Notes under the pieces: model-generated | Told to the model about the DNA's origin: nothing | The model's input: the letters and a program-made list of their open reading frames with translations, nothing else | The model's database searches: none | Assembly: GCA_013334965.1 (NCBI GenBank) | Contig: JAAXWO010000007.1 | Location: 62,001-126,000, forward strand | Reading direction: 5' to 3' | DNA: 64,000 nucleotides | From: Chlorobiaceae bacterium | GTDB lineage: Bacteria > Bacteroidota > Chlorobiia > Chlorobiales > Chlorobiaceae | Made by a program: the position numbers and the translations under genes | Shown here: in pieces, positions 26,666 through 37,582 of the stretch | Layout: each line of letters starts with the position of its first letter | Numbering within the stretch: position 1 is the first letter of the stretch

Positions 26666-27655
26666 TCACGCCTTGGCGACCTCACCTATAATGTATGCAT
26701 TTTCCTGTTTTGACTTCAAATAGCCCAGGATGTTGTCAACTCGATCCTTTGCGACGATCATGACCAGGCCGAGGCCGAGGTTGAAGGTCCTGCGCATATC
26801 CTCTTCGGGAACGGAGCCCGCTTTACGGATTAGGTCGAAAATCATCGGCTCAGGCCATGAAGACCAATCCACGGAAAGGGTCAACCCGTCAGGCACGATG
26901 CGCATGGTGTTGCCCATGAGTCCGCCTCCGGTGATATGTGAAAGCCCTCTGACGTCGCTGGAGCCGAACAGCGGCTCGATGACGGAAAGGTAGGAGCGAT
27001 GCACCTTGAGCAGCTCCTGGCCGATCGTACCATCCAGGCCGTCGACCCGCTCCTGCATCCGACCCTCAAGAACCTTGCGGGCCAGTGAATAGCCGTTGGT
27101 GTGCAGGCCGGTTGAAGGCAGGCCGATCATGACGTCGCCCGCCTCGATCTTCGATCCGTTCACGATATGCTGATGGTCGACGACGCCGACGATCGTACCG
27201 GCAAGATCGAAATCCTCCGCTTCGTAGATGCCAGGCATCTCAGCGGTCTCACCGCCGATGAGCGCGCATCCGTTTTCGCGACAAGCCTTGACCATGCCGG
27301 TCACGACGGCAGCGGCTATCTCCGGCTTCAGTTTGCCGCAGGCGTAGTAGTCCAGAAAGAATAGCGGCTTTGCCCCACAGACAAGGATATCGTTGACGCA
27401 ATGATTGACCAGGCATGAACCGACCGTTTCATAACTGCCGAGTTCCACGGCAATCTTGAGCTTGGTTCCCACCCCATCGATGCTGCTGACCAGGACCGGG
27501 CGGACATATTTCGAAAAATCGGGCTGGAAAAAGCCTCCAAACGCCCCGATGTCGGTCATCACCTGCGAGGTGAATGTCTGGCGAACCTGAGGTTTGATCA
27601 GGCGGACAAACTCTTCGCCTGCGGTGATATCGACTCCAGCCTTCTTGTAATCCAT
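26666..27655 (-). CDS. purM: Phosphoribosylformylglycinamidine cyclo-ligase
   Basis: Closes the imidazole ring of AIR in purine synthesis using ATP. Motifs: [45 protein letters not shown] and THITGGGL-like [12 protein letters not shown]. The 329 residues are normal. It stands apart from other pur genes; plsY starts 45 bases downstream on the same strand. Confidence 0.93.
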   Translation of the reverse strand: MDYKKAGVDITAGEEFVRLIKPQVRQTFTSQVMTDIGAFGGFFQPDFSKYVRPVLVSSIDGVGTKLKIAVELGSYETVGSCLVNHCVNDILVCGAKPLFFLDYYACGKLKPEIAAAVVTGMVKACRENGCALIGGETAEMPGIYEAEDFDLAGTIVGVVDHQHIVNGSKIEAGDVMIGLPSTGLHTNGYSLARKVLEGRMQERVDGLDGTIGQELLKVHRSYLSVIEPLFGSSDVRGLSHITGGGLMGNTMRIVPDGLTLSVDWSSWPEPMIFDLIRKAGSVPEEDMRRTFNLGLGLVMIVAKDRVDNILGYLKSKQENAYIIGEVAKA

Positions 27656-27706
27656 GGTCTTTCTTGTTTGTATCCTGTTTAATCTTTGGAACTTGTCACG
27701 CTCTTG

Positions 27707-29119
27707 TCAGCTTCCTGCAGGCTTCTCGAATATTGAGCTGCCCTCCTGGCCTGAGAAAAACTCGTGGTGCAGGGCCGAAACTGCGGCCATGACGTCCTGC
27801 TCCTCCACGACAAAGCCTACGTTGATCTCCGACGCGCCCTGGGAGATCATCCTCAGGTTGACGTTGCGCAGGGAGCTGAAAATCCTTCCCGCAACGCCTT
27901 TCGAGAGGCGAAGGTTATCGCCGACGACGCTGACGGTAGCCACCCGATGCTCGATCTCCACATCGCCGATGGCGCTCAGCGCCTGGATGAGGGGATCGCT
28001 CACGCTTGAATCGTCAACAGTCAGCGACACCGAGACCTCGCTGGTCGAGATCATCTCAACCGAAACCGAAAAACGCTCGAAGACGTCGAACAGCTCGCTC
28101 ATGAAGCCATGGCGACCGAACATCCTGTTCGAGCGGACATTGACGATAGCCTGCCCCTTCTTGACGGCGATCGATTTGACCAGGCCTTCGTAACTCATGC
28201 CCGAAAGCAATTCGGGATCGTCGGTGATGAGGGTGCCTTTCGAGTCCGGATGCCAAGAATTGAGCACGTAGACCGGAATGTTCTTCTTGACGGCCGGTGC
28301 GATGGTATCGGGATGCAGCACCTTGGCGCCAAGGTAGGCCAGTTCGGCTGCCTCGGAGAAGGTCATGACCCTGATGCTTCTCGCCTCGGGGACAATACGG
28401 GGATCGCAGGTCATGACGCCGTCGACGTCGGTCCATATCTCGATGGAGTCGTCATGCAGCCAGGCACCGAGCAGCGCAGCTGAAAGGTCGGAGCCTCCCC
28501 GTCCCAGCGTCGTGGTCTTTCCTGCCGTGGTCGAGCCGATATACCCCTGCGTCACGACGATAACCCCAGAGTCGAGCAACGGCCTGATGATTCCGGAGGT
28601 ATTTGCCTCACAGAGCTCCTCGATAGGCCGGGCAAACCCGAATCGGTCGTCGGTGACCATCACCTTACGAACGTCGAGCCACTGGCAGCGATGCCCCTGC
28701 TCGTTCATGGCTGCGGCGAACACCGTGGTCGACAGCAGCTCTCCGAAGGAGCAGAATGAGTCCTTCGAACGCTCGGTCAGTTCACCGACGATCTCGATGC
28801 CTTTGGCCAGCATCTCAAGATGGGTGACATAGGCATCTATCCTGTCGGCAAGCTCCTTCCTGAGCTCTTCGCCCTTGACGAGTTCGCCTACAAGGTCGAC
28901 ATGGTGCCTGCGGACCTCTGCGGCCCTGAGCAACGCTTCGTCGATATTGCCTGCACCGGCAGCTTCCGCAATCTGGATAAGCTTGTTGGTGATTCCGCTG
29001 CAGGCGCTCAGCACGACCAGCGGCACACCCGATTTTCTTTTTTCAGCTACAATGGAGATCGCCTGCTGCATGGCCTTGGCCGTGCCAACGGAGGTCCCGC
29101 CGAATTTCATGACTGCCAT
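27707..29119 (-). CDS. lysC: Aspartate kinase
   Basis: Phosphorylates aspartate for lysine, threonine and methionine synthesis. The kinase domain starts with [11 protein letters not shown]; later come [17 protein letters not shown] and the two C-terminal ACT repeats (about residues 320-460: [29 protein letters not shown]), the feedback binding part. I chose ATG 29119, preceded by GAGG, over the TTG at 29131. At 470 residues it is a monofunctional kinase of the long (ThrA/LysC-like) type. Confidence 0.9.
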   Translation of the reverse strand: MAVMKFGGTSVGTAKAMQQAISIVAEKRKSGVPLVVLSACSGITNKLIQIAEAAGAGNIDEALLRAAEVRRHHVDLVGELVKGEELRKELADRIDAYVTHLEMLAKGIEIVGELTERSKDSFCSFGELLSTTVFAAAMNEQGHRCQWLDVRKVMVTDDRFGFARPIEELCEANTSGIIRPLLDSGVIVVTQGYIGSTTAGKTTTLGRGGSDLSAALLGAWLHDDSIEIWTDVDGVMTCDPRIVPEARSIRVMTFSEAAELAYLGAKVLHPDTIAPAVKKNIPVYVLNSWHPDSKGTLITDDPELLSGMSYEGLVKSIAVKKGQAIVNVRSNRMFGRHGFMSELFDVFERFSVSVEMISTSEVSVSLTVDDSSVSDPLIQALSAIGDVEIEHRVATVSVVGDNLRLSKGVAGRIFSSLRNVNLRMISQGASEINVGFVVEEQDVMAAVSALHHEFFSGQEGSSIFEKPAGS

Positions 29120-29239
29120 AACCTCAAACAAATGAATTGGATAGTAATCGCGCTGCGATCGTTTTCCTGTTCGGATTTCTTATAATGCCATAATAGAGAG
29201 ACTTCTGAACCCTGAAAACCGGGAACCAGTTCCGGCCCC

Positions 29240-29851
29240 ATGAACGAGACCGTCCGATCCATGACGCCTCAGGCGACAGCGAATCGTCCCTTCAGGACTG
29301 CGTTTCTCCTGGCTCTCTCAGGCCTCATGCTTACGCTTGGCGCATGCCGGAGCACGCAACCTCTCCCGGATCGCATGGAGAGCAAATATAGTTTAAAAAA
29401 GAGAAAAACATATACATCCTGCGCCCGCCCGGAAAGCCTTGCCAGGTGCGATCTTCCGGTGCATGTGCCCAAAGTCGCCTACTGGGGGATGCTCGAAACG
29501 ATCGAGGCGTTGAAAGGGTCGAGGTACCGATACGGCGGCAACAACCTGGAGGGATTCGATTGCTCGGGATTCGTCAAGTACATCTACAGCAGCTCCTTCC
29601 GGATAGCGCTTCCAAGGTCCTCATCGGAACTGGCCCTTCTCGGGCCGATCGTATCACGCAGCCGCCTACGCCCTGGGGATCTCGTATTTTTCTCCACTGA
29701 GGGAGAGGTCGTCGACCATGTCGGCATCTATATCGGGGAGGGAAGATTCGCCCACGCATCATCGACGGAAGGAGTAAGCATCGCATCGCTGCAGCAGCCA
29801 TATTACGATACCCGGTTCGCCTTCGGAACGGGCATCATCGAGGTCGAGTGA
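29240..29851 (+). CDS. NlpC/P60 lipoprotein (cell-wall peptidase)
   Basis: A 203-residue exported lipoprotein with lipobox LTLGAC near residues 31-36. The NlpC/P60 domain occupies the second half: YGGNNLEGFDCSGFVKYIY contains the catalytic Cys, DHVGIYIGEGRF the His, and FAHASS the third polar residue region. These enzymes cut peptide cross-links in peptidoglycan, close to sites of envelope growth. The start could also be one of the downstream ATGs (residue 8). It reads towards prmA with 63 bases between. Confidence 0.88.
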   Translation: MNETVRSMTPQATANRPFRTAFLLALSGLMLTLGACRSTQPLPDRMESKYSLKKRKTYTSCARPESLARCDLPVHVPKVAYWGMLETIEALKGSRYRYGGNNLEGFDCSGFVKYIYSSSFRIALPRSSSELALLGPIVSRSRLRPGDLVFFSTEGEVVDHVGIYIGEGRFAHASSTEGVSIASLQQPYYDTRFAFGTGIIEVE

Positions 29852-29914
29852 GTGTGGCCCTGCTCAGGAGATAAATTCGTATCTTCCCCATCATGACCAT
29901 CATCAGTAACCATT

Positions 29915-30799
29915 ATGGAGCCCGCTTCCATGCAGCCGCCGAAAACCCATAACCATATCGAGCTCGCTTTCGAGATCGACACCGACCTTTACGAACTCTA
30001 CATCGCACTCCTTTCGCAGGAGGGTATCGAATATTTCCTTGAGGAAGAGCGCAAACTCCTGGCATACATTTCCGAAAGCATCTGGAACAAGGAGAAAGAG
30101 GAGTCGATCAGAACGATGCTTAAAGGGGCCTTCGGAGAGGTGCCCCACTACACCGCGACATTCATCGCGGACAGGAACTGGAACGCCGAATGGGAGGCCA
30201 ACCTCCAGCCGGTGGAGGTCTCCGACCGCTTCCTTATCGTCCAGCAGCGGAAGGAGTACAACCCGAAGCCGGGACAGATCGTCATCGTCATCAACCCGAA
30301 GATGTCGTTCGGTACAGGCTACCACGCCACGACAAGGCTGATGCTCCGCCAGATGGGGGATCTCGACCTCGCCGACAAAAAGATCATGGATATCGGGACA
30401 GGCACGGGTGTCCTCGCCATCGCTGCCCGTAAGCTCGGGAACAAAAACCCTATCCTCGCCTTCGACAACAACTCGTGGTCGGCTGAAAACGCACTCGAAA
30501 ACGTCGAAGAGAACGATGCTGCGGACATCAGGGTCGAACTGCTCGATGCCGAAGAGGATCTCGCCGCCAACCTGCAGGAGGGATACGACCTGGTACTGGC
30601 CAACATCAACAAGAACGTCATCGACCGCATCCTCCCCGTCATCCACCGTAACGCCCCGAAAGCAACGGTGCTGATCTCCGGCATTCTCGTGTATGACGAA
30701 CCCTGGCTGAAGCAGCTGATCAAGCGACTGGGGTACACGATCAGAAAAAGCATCTATGAGGAAGAGTGGCTTTCGGCGCTGATCGAACCGGGAAAATGA
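29915..30799 (+). CDS. prmA: Ribosomal protein L11 methyltransferase
   Basis: Trimethylates ribosomal protein L11. After an N-terminal substrate-recognition part, the SAM fold begins with NPKMSFGTGYHATTRLML and IMDIGTGTGVLAIAA (motif I), then LVLANINKNVI, the NPPY-like segment of the family. At 294 residues it is the usual length. An internal ATG at 29930 is an alternative start. The stop overlaps the start of the exopolyphosphatase gene by four bases. Confidence 0.9.
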   Translation: MEPASMQPPKTHNHIELAFEIDTDLYELYIALLSQEGIEYFLEEERKLLAYISESIWNKEKEESIRTMLKGAFGEVPHYTATFIADRNWNAEWEANLQPVEVSDRFLIVQQRKEYNPKPGQIVIVINPKMSFGTGYHATTRLMLRQMGDLDLADKKIMDIGTGTGVLAIAARKLGNKNPILAFDNNSWSAENALENVEENDAADIRVELLDAEEDLAANLQEGYDLVLANINKNVIDRILPVIHRNAPKATVLISGILVYDEPWLKQLIKRLGYTIRKSIYEEEWLSALIEPGK

Positions 30800-31743
30800 G
30801 CCTTGACATGGAGAGAACCGCCTGCATCGACGTAGGGACCAACACCGCCCTGCTGCTTGTCGCCGACCTTGATCCCGAATCGGGCAGGATCCTGCCGGTA
30901 GAACACCGCCAGATCATCGTCCGGCTGGGACAGAAGGTCGATGAAGGCAAAGTCATCCGAAAAGAGGCGCTCGACCGCCTGATCGTCGCCCTCTCCTCAT
31001 ACCGGGCGCTCTGTGAAAGCCTCGGGGTCGGCAAGATCATCGCTGCCGGTACGAGCGCACTGCGCGACGCATCGAACCGCGATGAAATCATCGAGGAGGT
31101 TGACAAGGCGACCGGCATCGAACTGACCTGCATCAGCGGAACGGAGGAGGCTGAGCTCACCTTTTTCGGAGCCGTGGCCGGAATGACGGATGTGCCGGAA
31201 CCCTTCTCGGTCATCGATATCGGCGGAGGAAGCACCGAAATCATCATGGGCACCGCCACCGGGGTAAACCGTTCAGTGAGCATGGACATCGGCTCTGTCA
31301 GGCTGACCGAGCGATTCTTCACCTCCCTTCCCCCTTCAGATTCAGAATTCAAGGCCGCCAGGGAGGAGATCAACCGACATCTTGCGTCGAACCTTCCGCC
31401 GTTTTTTGCCGCCAGGCACGATGTGTTCGGTGTGGCTGGAACCCTGACCACGATCGCGCAGGTCAGCATGGGCGAGCCGCATTTTGTAGCCGAAAAGGTC
31501 CAGGGATTCAGGCTTGGGTATGATCAGGTCCACCTGATGCTCGAAAAGCTCCGCACCATGACCGTCGATGAAATCGTCGAGCTCGGCATCCCCGAAGGAC
31601 GGGCCGACGTCATCACCATGGGCACGCTGATCCTGCACCAGTTCATGCGAATGCTCGGGGTCGGAACCGTGACGGTCAGCATCCAGGGGCTGCGCTTCGG
31701 CATGGCGCAAAAAGAGCTGCAGAGACTGCGATTGCAGAAATAG
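30796..31743 (+). CDS. ppx: Ppx/GppA phosphatase family protein
   Basis: Exopolyphosphatase or guanosine pentaphosphate phosphatase, 315 residues. The ASKHA-fold motifs are IDVGTNTALLLVAD at the N-terminus and VIDIGGGSTEIIMG (near 137-150), then VAGTLTTIAQV. It is the short form without the C-terminal HD domain of E. coli Ppx, as is common in Bacteroidetes/Chlorobi. It is translationally coupled to prmA by an ATGA overlap. Which of polyphosphate or pppGpp is the substrate cannot be read. Confidence 0.88.
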   Translation: MSLDMERTACIDVGTNTALLLVADLDPESGRILPVEHRQIIVRLGQKVDEGKVIRKEALDRLIVALSSYRALCESLGVGKIIAAGTSALRDASNRDEIIEEVDKATGIELTCISGTEEAELTFFGAVAGMTDVPEPFSVIDIGGGSTEIIMGTATGVNRSVSMDIGSVRLTERFFTSLPPSDSEFKAAREEINRHLASNLPPFFAARHDVFGVAGTLTTIAQVSMGEPHFVAEKVQGFRLGYDQVHLMLEKLRTMTVDEIVELGIPEGRADVITMGTLILHQFMRMLGVGTVTVSIQGLRFGMAQKELQRLRLQK

Positions 31744-31755
31744 GGCTGTTGCGGC

Positions 31756-32955
31756 TCAGGGCTTGCGGCACAAAAGGCATATCCCAACCCCTGTCGAATC
31801 CTTCGTAAAGAAAAGAAAGAGTTCGCTGCTCTCTCCGATCCGGTACTTCTTGCGCAGCTCCTCGACGGAAACCGGAAAATCGCGACGCTGGATCGCAGCC
31901 TTCGTAATCCCCCGCCGTTCGAGCTCTGCACGAAACCCTTTCGGTTTGAAAGGCAGGCGCTCCTCAATCCTGAAGCTCCGTCCGGGAAAAAAGTCGACAA
32001 GGCAGTCCGAAGTCAGGTAATCGACCGTATGGTTCAGGAACCCGAGCTTCAGGTTCCGGGCAAGGTCAACGGTCAGGCGCGCCTTGATGATGGCGGCATC
32101 CGGCTCATAGAGCCATTGACCCGGAACAGGCGAAACGACGCGCCCTGCCAAGTCTTCGGCTTGTGAACCGATCTCGAACACGCCCTCGCCGAGGCAGACC
32201 GCCCGGACTGAAGGCCTGTGACCTGCCGGAAGAGTTCGATCGAGCAAGAGCAGGATCTCCTTGCACTCCCCTTCGACCGAGACGACCACGATAGAGGAGA
32301 GTGAGGGGAGCTTTTCCTGGAGTCCACTGATTTCAAGTGCAGGGGAGGCCTTGACGCACACCTTCGGGGCTTTCCTCAGCATGAGGTCGTGCAGTCCTAC
32401 GACGTCTGGACTCGTCGCTTCAAGGCCGACTGAGCGCCCGCCCTGTTCCCGTCGGGCGGGATCAACGAAAATCCAGTCGAAGGAGTCGTCGGGAAACGTT
32501 TCCAGAATGGCGACGCTATCCCCGACCCTGGGTTCGACGTTGCTGACGCCGATGGCGTTTCGATTGTATTCTGCAAGCTCTGCAAGTACGCCGTCGCGCT
32601 CGCAAGAGATAACCTCTGCAAAGCGTCGGGAGAAATATATGGTGTCGATCCCCAGGCCGCCGGTCAGGTCGATGATGCGCCTCCCCGACATGAGCCCCGC
32701 CTTCCATTCGGCTGCGCGCTCGCCAGAAGCCTGCTCAAGTCCGAGCCGTGTATAGAGAAGCGGAAAACGTGAAAGCGAAGGCAGTTTTTTTATCGCCTTC
32801 TGCCGGCAGGCGATCTGCTCTGCCATTGCCCGGACAGGCAACTCCTTTCGATCATGAAACTGCATGGCGAATTCCGCAGGGTCGTCATGGACATGCTCAT
32901 CGATCAGGGCAAGAACCTCTGGAGCCAGAAGGGCATGGAGTTCATCGGAAGTCAT
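31756..32955 (-). CDS. SAM methyltransferase with THUMP-like domain
   Basis: 399-residue protein. The middle has a class I methyltransferase motif I (IIDLTGGLGIDTIYFS, near 92-107) and a catalytic-type FVDPARR (near 165-171), which in this family stands in for the NPPY of N-methyltransferases. The C-terminal 120 residues are the THUMP-like region with DFPVSVEELRKKY. Related proteins in Bacteroidetes and Chlorobi are proposed RNA methyltransferases; the target is unknown. The convergent Ppx gene ends 12 bases away. Confidence 0.8.
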   Translation of the reverse strand: MTSDELHALLAPEVLALIDEHVHDDPAEFAMQFHDRKELPVRAMAEQIACRQKAIKKLPSLSRFPLLYTRLGLEQASGERAAEWKAGLMSGRRIIDLTGGLGIDTIYFSRRFAEVISCERDGVLAELAEYNRNAIGVSNVEPRVGDSVAILETFPDDSFDWIFVDPARREQGGRSVGLEATSPDVVGLHDLMLRKAPKVCVKASPALEISGLQEKLPSLSSIVVVSVEGECKEILLLLDRTLPAGHRPSVRAVCLGEGVFEIGSQAEDLAGRVVSPVPGQWLYEPDAAIIKARLTVDLARNLKLGFLNHTVDYLTSDCLVDFFPGRSFRIEERLPFKPKGFRAELERRGITKAAIQRRDFPVSVEELRKKYRIGESSELFLFFTKDSTGVGICLLCRKP

Positions 32956-32987
32956 GGGCGGGGAAGAATGGTATCAAAAGAAGTTCT

Positions 32988-34694
32988 TCACTTTTCCTGT
33001 CGCTTCTCCCCGATCCCGTTATTGTGGTCCGCGACCAGTTCCCTGCGCAGCACCTTGCCGATCAGTGATTTGGGAAGCGATGTTCGGAACTCGACGTGCT
33101 TCGGCACCTTGTAGGCAATCAGCTCCTTGCGGCAATGGGCTTTAAGATCGTCCACGCCGATTTCACAGCCTTCACGCAAAACAACCCAGGCCTTGACGGC
33201 TTCTCCCTGATAATCGTCGGCAACTCCCGCCACGCCGACTTCAAGAACGGAAGGATGCTTCGCGATGACCTCCTCGACCTCTCGCGGCCACACCTGGAAG
33301 CCACCGGGCTTGATGACATCTTTCTTTCGGTCAACGATAAATATGTAACCGTCCTCGTCGAAATAGCCAAGGTCACCGGTATAGAGCCAGCCGTCACGTA
33401 TGATGTCGGAAATCTCTTCGGAGTTCCCCCAGTAGCCACTCATAAGCTGGGGAGCATGCATGATGATTTCGCCGACCTGGCCGACGGCAAGCACCTCTCC
33501 GCTGCCGTCAGCGTCAACGATGCGAACATCGACATCAGGCGCCGGCAAGCCGACCGAACCCGCCTTGTTTATGCCCATTACAGGAGTGCTGACCGATGCA
33601 ATCATCGATTCCGTCAACCCGTAAGCCTCGATGATGCGACCGCCCGTCAGCTCTTCGAACCGTCTCCGGGTATCGAGATGCAGCGATGCGGCCCCCGAAA
33701 CGGTCAGCTTGATGGATCTGAGCATCGAAGGGTCCTTCAGCAGCCTCGGATGCGCGGCAAGTGCGTTGAACAACGTCGGCACGCCGGGAAGCACCGCAGG
33801 CTTGAGCTTTTTGATCGTCAAGAGCAGATCGTCGATGTCCCGCGGGTTCGGCACCAGGGCAAGGGGAAGGTTCCTGATCAGTCCGGCGGTCATGATGCCG
33901 AGCTGGGCGTAGACATGGAACAGCGGCATGTTGAGCATGATGATGTCGCCGGGTTCATTGATCACGGACTCGTACCAGGCCTGCAACTGCATGCCGGAGA
34001 TGATCATGGCCTGATGGAGCCCGATGGCGCACTTGGGCTTGCCGGTAGTCCCTCCTGAAAACAGGAACACCGCCGGATCGTTATGCGTAACCTTAATCGA
34101 TGGCGCTGCATCGCCGGCATGGGCCGCAATCAGATCCTGCATCGTCAGGTCTCCGTTCACGACGGAGACACGATACCCCATCTTGGCCTCCTTGAACACC
34201 GAGAAGAGAATCCGTGTAATCGGGGGGAAGTACTCCTTGATGTTGCTCGTGATGATCCTCTTGAGCGGCGTCCTGCTTCTCAGCCCATTGACCTTGTTGT
34301 AAAAAAGCGTCAGAACGATCGCCGTTTCCGCTCCGCACTCGTTTATCGCGTGCTCCAGCTCATGTTCGGTGTAGAGCGGGTTAAGCGGCACGACGATGGC
34401 GCCCGCCTTCCAGATGCCGAATTCGGCGATGATCATCTGGGGGGAGTTGGGCAGAAGTACCGCCACGCGATCTCCCTTGCGGACTCCGATCGACACGAGG
34501 GCTGCGGCGAAGGCCGTGCTCTGCCGTTCGAGTTCACCGTAAGAAATCGATGCCCCCTTGAACAAAAGGGCTGGTCGATCTGCGTTCTTCGTCGACGCGT
34601 CCCTAAGGACGTCGATGAGGGTTTTTTCAGGATAGGGCTTGAGGGAGCAGGGGACTCCCTTGTCGTAATGGCGATGCCAGGGTCTTTCGGTCAT
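32988..34694 (-). CDS. fadD: Long-chain acyl-CoA synthetase
   Basis: AMP-forming ligase of 568 residues that activates fatty acids. ANL-family motifs are FLFSGGTTGKPKCA (P-loop-like), AYGLTES, GWLYTGDLGYFDEDGYI, and a C-terminal hinge with DRKKDVIKPGG, ending in a Lys-containing PKSLIGKVLRREL. It is most similar in layout to bacterial FadD. In a green sulfur bacterium it probably recycles or incorporates exogenous fatty acids rather than feeding beta-oxidation. No operon partner is obvious; it is transcribed in the same direction as bioA, upstream of which it does not belong. Confidence 0.88.
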   Translation of the reverse strand: MTERPWHRHYDKGVPCSLKPYPEKTLIDVLRDASTKNADRPALLFKGASISYGELERQSTAFAAALVSIGVRKGDRVAVLLPNSPQMIIAEFGIWKAGAIVVPLNPLYTEHELEHAINECGAETAIVLTLFYNKVNGLRSRTPLKRIITSNIKEYFPPITRILFSVFKEAKMGYRVSVVNGDLTMQDLIAAHAGDAAPSIKVTHNDPAVFLFSGGTTGKPKCAIGLHQAMIISGMQLQAWYESVINEPGDIIMLNMPLFHVYAQLGIMTAGLIRNLPLALVPNPRDIDDLLLTIKKLKPAVLPGVPTLFNALAAHPRLLKDPSMLRSIKLTVSGAASLHLDTRRRFEELTGGRIIEAYGLTESMIASVSTPVMGINKAGSVGLPAPDVDVRIVDADGSGEVLAVGQVGEIIMHAPQLMSGYWGNSEEISDIIRDGWLYTGDLGYFDEDGYIFIVDRKKDVIKPGGFQVWPREVEEVIAKHPSVLEVGVAGVADDYQGEAVKAWVVLREGCEIGVDDLKAHCRKELIAYKVPKHVEFRTSLPKSLIGKVLRRELVADHNNGIGEKRQEK

Positions 34695-34797
34695 AACATC
34701 TTGGAAAGGGGAGCAAGAACTTCAAAAAACATAAAATGTTAATATAGCTTTTCTTTAAGCAGTAATCCTCGCTATACTTTCATCCAGTACGCCATCT

Positions 34798-36105
34798 TCA
34801 ACGTGTTCCCGTTACCTCCTCCCGGACCGTCTCGCAAACCGCCAGTGTCAGAATATCCAGCTCGTCGTCCATGATGACGTAGGGCGGCATGAGGTACACA
34901 AGCCGCCCGAACGGCCTCACCCATACCCCTTTGTCCACAAGGCGCTTCTGGATCGAGGCCATTTCAACAGGGCGCTCCAGCTCCACCACCCCGATGGCCC
35001 CGAGTACCCGTACGTCAACCACTCCGGGCATTGCTGCGCAAGGGGCCAGACCCTTCCTGAGCTTCCCCTCGATCCTGGAGACGGCCGATTGCCAGTCGAA
35101 CGCATCAAGAAGCCCGAGGCTTGCAACGGCGACGGCGCAGGCGAGCGGATTGGCCATGAAGGTCGGGCCATGCATGAAGAGGCCTGGCTCGCCACCCGAG
35201 ATCGTATCGGCCACATGTCCGGAAGCGACTGTTGCAGCGAGGCTCATGTAACCCCCGGTCAATGCCTTTCCGACACAGACGATGTCGGGAACCACGGCGG
35301 CATGTTCCATGGCGAACATCCTGCCGGTGCGTCCGAAACCGGTCGCAATCTCATCGAAGACCAGCAGCACATCGTGTTCGGCGCAGAGCTCCCTGAGGCG
35401 CTGCAGGTATCGCGGAGAGTAAAAACGCATGCCGCCGGCCCCCTGGACAACCGGTTCGACGATCACTGCGGCGATCCGGCCTGCATGAGCTTCGAGCTGG
35501 AGGCGCATGTCATGGATCGCCTCTTCGTTCCACGGCTCGTCGAACCTGCAGGAGGGCGCCTCGACGAAAAGCTGTTCCGGAAGCACGCCGCTGAACAGGC
35601 TGTGCATTCCCGTGACGGGATCGCAGACCGACATTGCCATGAAGGTGTCGCCGTGGTAACCCGACCGTACGGTCAGAAGCCGCTGCTTTTCAGGACGACC
35701 TCGGGCATGCCAGTACTGCAGGGCCATCTTGACGGCGACCTCGACAGAAACCGACCCGGAATCACAGAGAAATACCCTGTCGAGCGGGTCAGGCAACAGG
35801 GCGACCAGCCTGCGGCCGAGCTCGATGGCAGGCTCATGCACAAGCCCCCCGAACATGACGTGGCTCATCCGGCCAAGCTGGTCTGAAACCGCCCTGTTCA
35901 GTACCGGGTGGTTGTAGCCGTGAATGGCCGACCACCAGGAGGACATGCCGTCGATGAGCCTGCGACCATCCTCAAGTTCGATGGTCACGCCTCGCGCACC
36001 GACGACAGGGTAGACCGGGAGGGGCTCTAACATCGATGTGTATGGATGCCAGAGATGATGGCGGTCAAAATCGAGATCCATCCCCTTCGGGAAACTTTGG
36101 CTCAT
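34798..36105 (-). CDS. bioA: Adenosylmethionine-8-amino-7-oxononanoate aminotransferase
   Basis: Makes 7,8-diaminopelargonate from KAPA with SAM as amino donor. The class III aminotransferase signature is [15 protein letters not shown] with the PLP-binding Lys in [15 protein letters not shown]. The early motif is [10 protein letters not shown] and [13 protein letters not shown]. It has 435 residues. It is the last gene of the birA-bioBFGCDA operon, 20 bases after bioD. Confidence 0.93.
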   Translation of the reverse strand: MSQSFPKGMDLDFDRHHLWHPYTSMLEPLPVYPVVGARGVTIELEDGRRLIDGMSSWWSAIHGYNHPVLNRAVSDQLGRMSHVMFGGLVHEPAIELGRRLVALLPDPLDRVFLCDSGSVSVEVAVKMALQYWHARGRPEKQRLLTVRSGYHGDTFMAMSVCDPVTGMHSLFSGVLPEQLFVEAPSCRFDEPWNEEAIHDMRLQLEAHAGRIAAVIVEPVVQGAGGMRFYSPRYLQRLRELCAEHDVLLVFDEIATGFGRTGRMFAMEHAAVVPDIVCVGKALTGGYMSLAATVASGHVADTISGGEPGLFMHGPTFMANPLACAVAVASLGLLDAFDWQSAVSRIEGKLRKGLAPCAAMPGVVDVRVLGAIGVVELERPVEMASIQKRLVDKGVWVRPFGRLVYLMPPYVIMDDELDILTLAVCETVREEVTGTR

Positions 36106-36125
36106 CGGTTCCGGGATTGCGGATT

Positions 36126-36803
36126 TCAGAAATTCAGCAGGCTGGCCGAGCCGGGGGCAAGGCCGTTCGCGTCGAGGTCGAGCATCGGAGCGGAATCGAA
36201 GCCGTAACGCCTCAGCCTCTCCGAGATCACCCTGCGGGTATCGTCAGCCATGGTCGCATCTGCCTGCCCGAAACGGTTGTAAATGACGCCCACAACCCGG
36301 ATGCCTCTCGACACGCAGGCCTCGAGGGAAAGCAACGTATGGTTGATGCTGCCGAGACGCGGCGAAGTGACCAGCACAAGGCCATATCCTGCATCCCGGA
36401 CATAGTCTGCGAACAAAAGCTCGTCGTTCAGCGGCACGAGCAATCCGCCGACGCCTTCGAGCAGCACCAGTTCATGGTGTTTCTGCAGCATGAATGTCGC
36501 CCGGCGTATCTTCAAGAGGTCGATCGTCGTTCCCTCCATCCCTGCGGCAAGATGCGGAGACGCCGGATACCGGAACACGTAGGGACAGGTCGTACCGTCG
36601 AGGTCTGCATCCTGAAGGGCGATACCCATAAGCTCACGGTGAACTGAGATGTCTTCCGAAACTCCTTCGCAGCCGGTCTGCGCTATCTTCTGCGTTATGA
36701 CCTGAACCCCGGACTCTGCGAACGACCTGGCCAGATGCCCTGTGGCGACCGTTTTGCCGATGCCGGTATCGATACCGGCCACGACGAGCACTCGTCCTTT
36801 CAT
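36126..36803 (-). CDS. bioD: Dethiobiotin synthetase
   Basis: ATP-dependent closure of the ureido ring from diaminopelargonate and CO2. Walker-type motif [13 protein letters not shown] (near 10-22), the substrate motif [18 protein letters not shown] and VGVIYNRFG are visible. 225 residues. The start overlaps bioC's end by four bases. Confidence 0.92.
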   Translation of the reverse strand: MKGRVLVVAGIDTGIGKTVATGHLARSFAESGVQVITQKIAQTGCEGVSEDISVHRELMGIALQDADLDGTTCPYVFRYPASPHLAAGMEGTTIDLLKIRRATFMLQKHHELVLLEGVGGLLVPLNDELLFADYVRDAGYGLVLVTSPRLGSINHTLLSLEACVSRGIRVVGVIYNRFGQADATMADDTRRVISERLRRYGFDSAPMLDLDANGLAPGSASLLNF

Positions 36804-37582
36804 GCGCCTTTCCTCCTGAAACAGCAGTAAACCGGGTGATAGGTGAGGTAAACGCCGCTCCCGGAAGAGAAGGACGAGCGATAACGCTGCATAAACTCAT
36901 GGTAACGCGTCCTCGTCCACGCCTGCCTCGAAAGGCCGTTCACCCCGGTATCCCTGATATGCCTCAGCATGGCCTCAGGGGATGCGAACTCCTGCCGTCG
37001 CTCCTCTTCCCCGATACCGACGGGTTCGAACCTCTCCCCGGCAAGATCGGCGATCTCCTGAAGCGTCAGGTAGGAGAGCGACGCCTCACCGAGTTGCGCG
37101 ATCTCCTTCATGTTGCCCGTGCTGAAGGTACTGAAAACCAGCAACCCTCCGGGCCTTATCGAATCGGCCATCCTCGAAAAGAACCCCGGCAGGTCATGAA
37201 ACCATTGTACTGTGGCGTTTGAAACGACGAGGTCGAGATTGACGGGCAACGGCTCAAGGCACTCGAAATCACCCTGAAGGAAAACCATTTCCCCGACTGT
37301 TCGACCGGAGAGGGCATCCGAAACAAAATCCCGGCTCTCCTCGACCAGATCGTTGGCGAAATAGGTGCCCACAGAAAAGCGTCTTAACAGAAGCGAGGTT
37401 AGAATCGCCGAGCCGCAACCGAACTCCAGAACCCTTTCGACATGATCGGCCATCCCGGCTCGCTCAATCATTGCCAGCAGTTCGCCGGCCATATGATGCT
37501 GGACAAGCGCGCTCCGGCGATAGGTGTGCAACGCACGACCAAACCTGCTGCCTACCAGCTTTTTATCTGGACGATGCCTCAT
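36800..37582 (-). CDS. bioC: Malonyl-ACP O-methyltransferase BioC
   Basis: Methylates malonyl-ACP so that it can enter fatty-acid elongation towards pimeloyl-ACP methyl ester. SAM motif I is VLEFGCGSAILTSLLL (near 49-64), with LVVSNATVQWFHDL further on, the family hallmark. From ATG 37582 it has 260 residues; the frame extends upstream to 37735, but that part runs opposite the bioG frame. It overlaps bioG by four bases (ATGA), so the two enzymes that add and remove the methyl ester are made together. Confidence 0.9.
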   Translation of the reverse strand: MRHRPDKKLVGSRFGRALHTYRRSALVQHHMAGELLAMIERAGMADHVERVLEFGCGSAILTSLLLRRFSVGTYFANDLVEESRDFVSDALSGRTVGEMVFLQGDFECLEPLPVNLDLVVSNATVQWFHDLPGFFSRMADSIRPGGLLVFSTFSTGNMKEIAQLGEASLSYLTLQEIADLAGERFEPVGIGEEERRQEFASPEAMLRHIRDTGVNGLSRQAWTRTRYHEFMQRYRSSFSSGSGVYLTYHPVYCCFRRKGA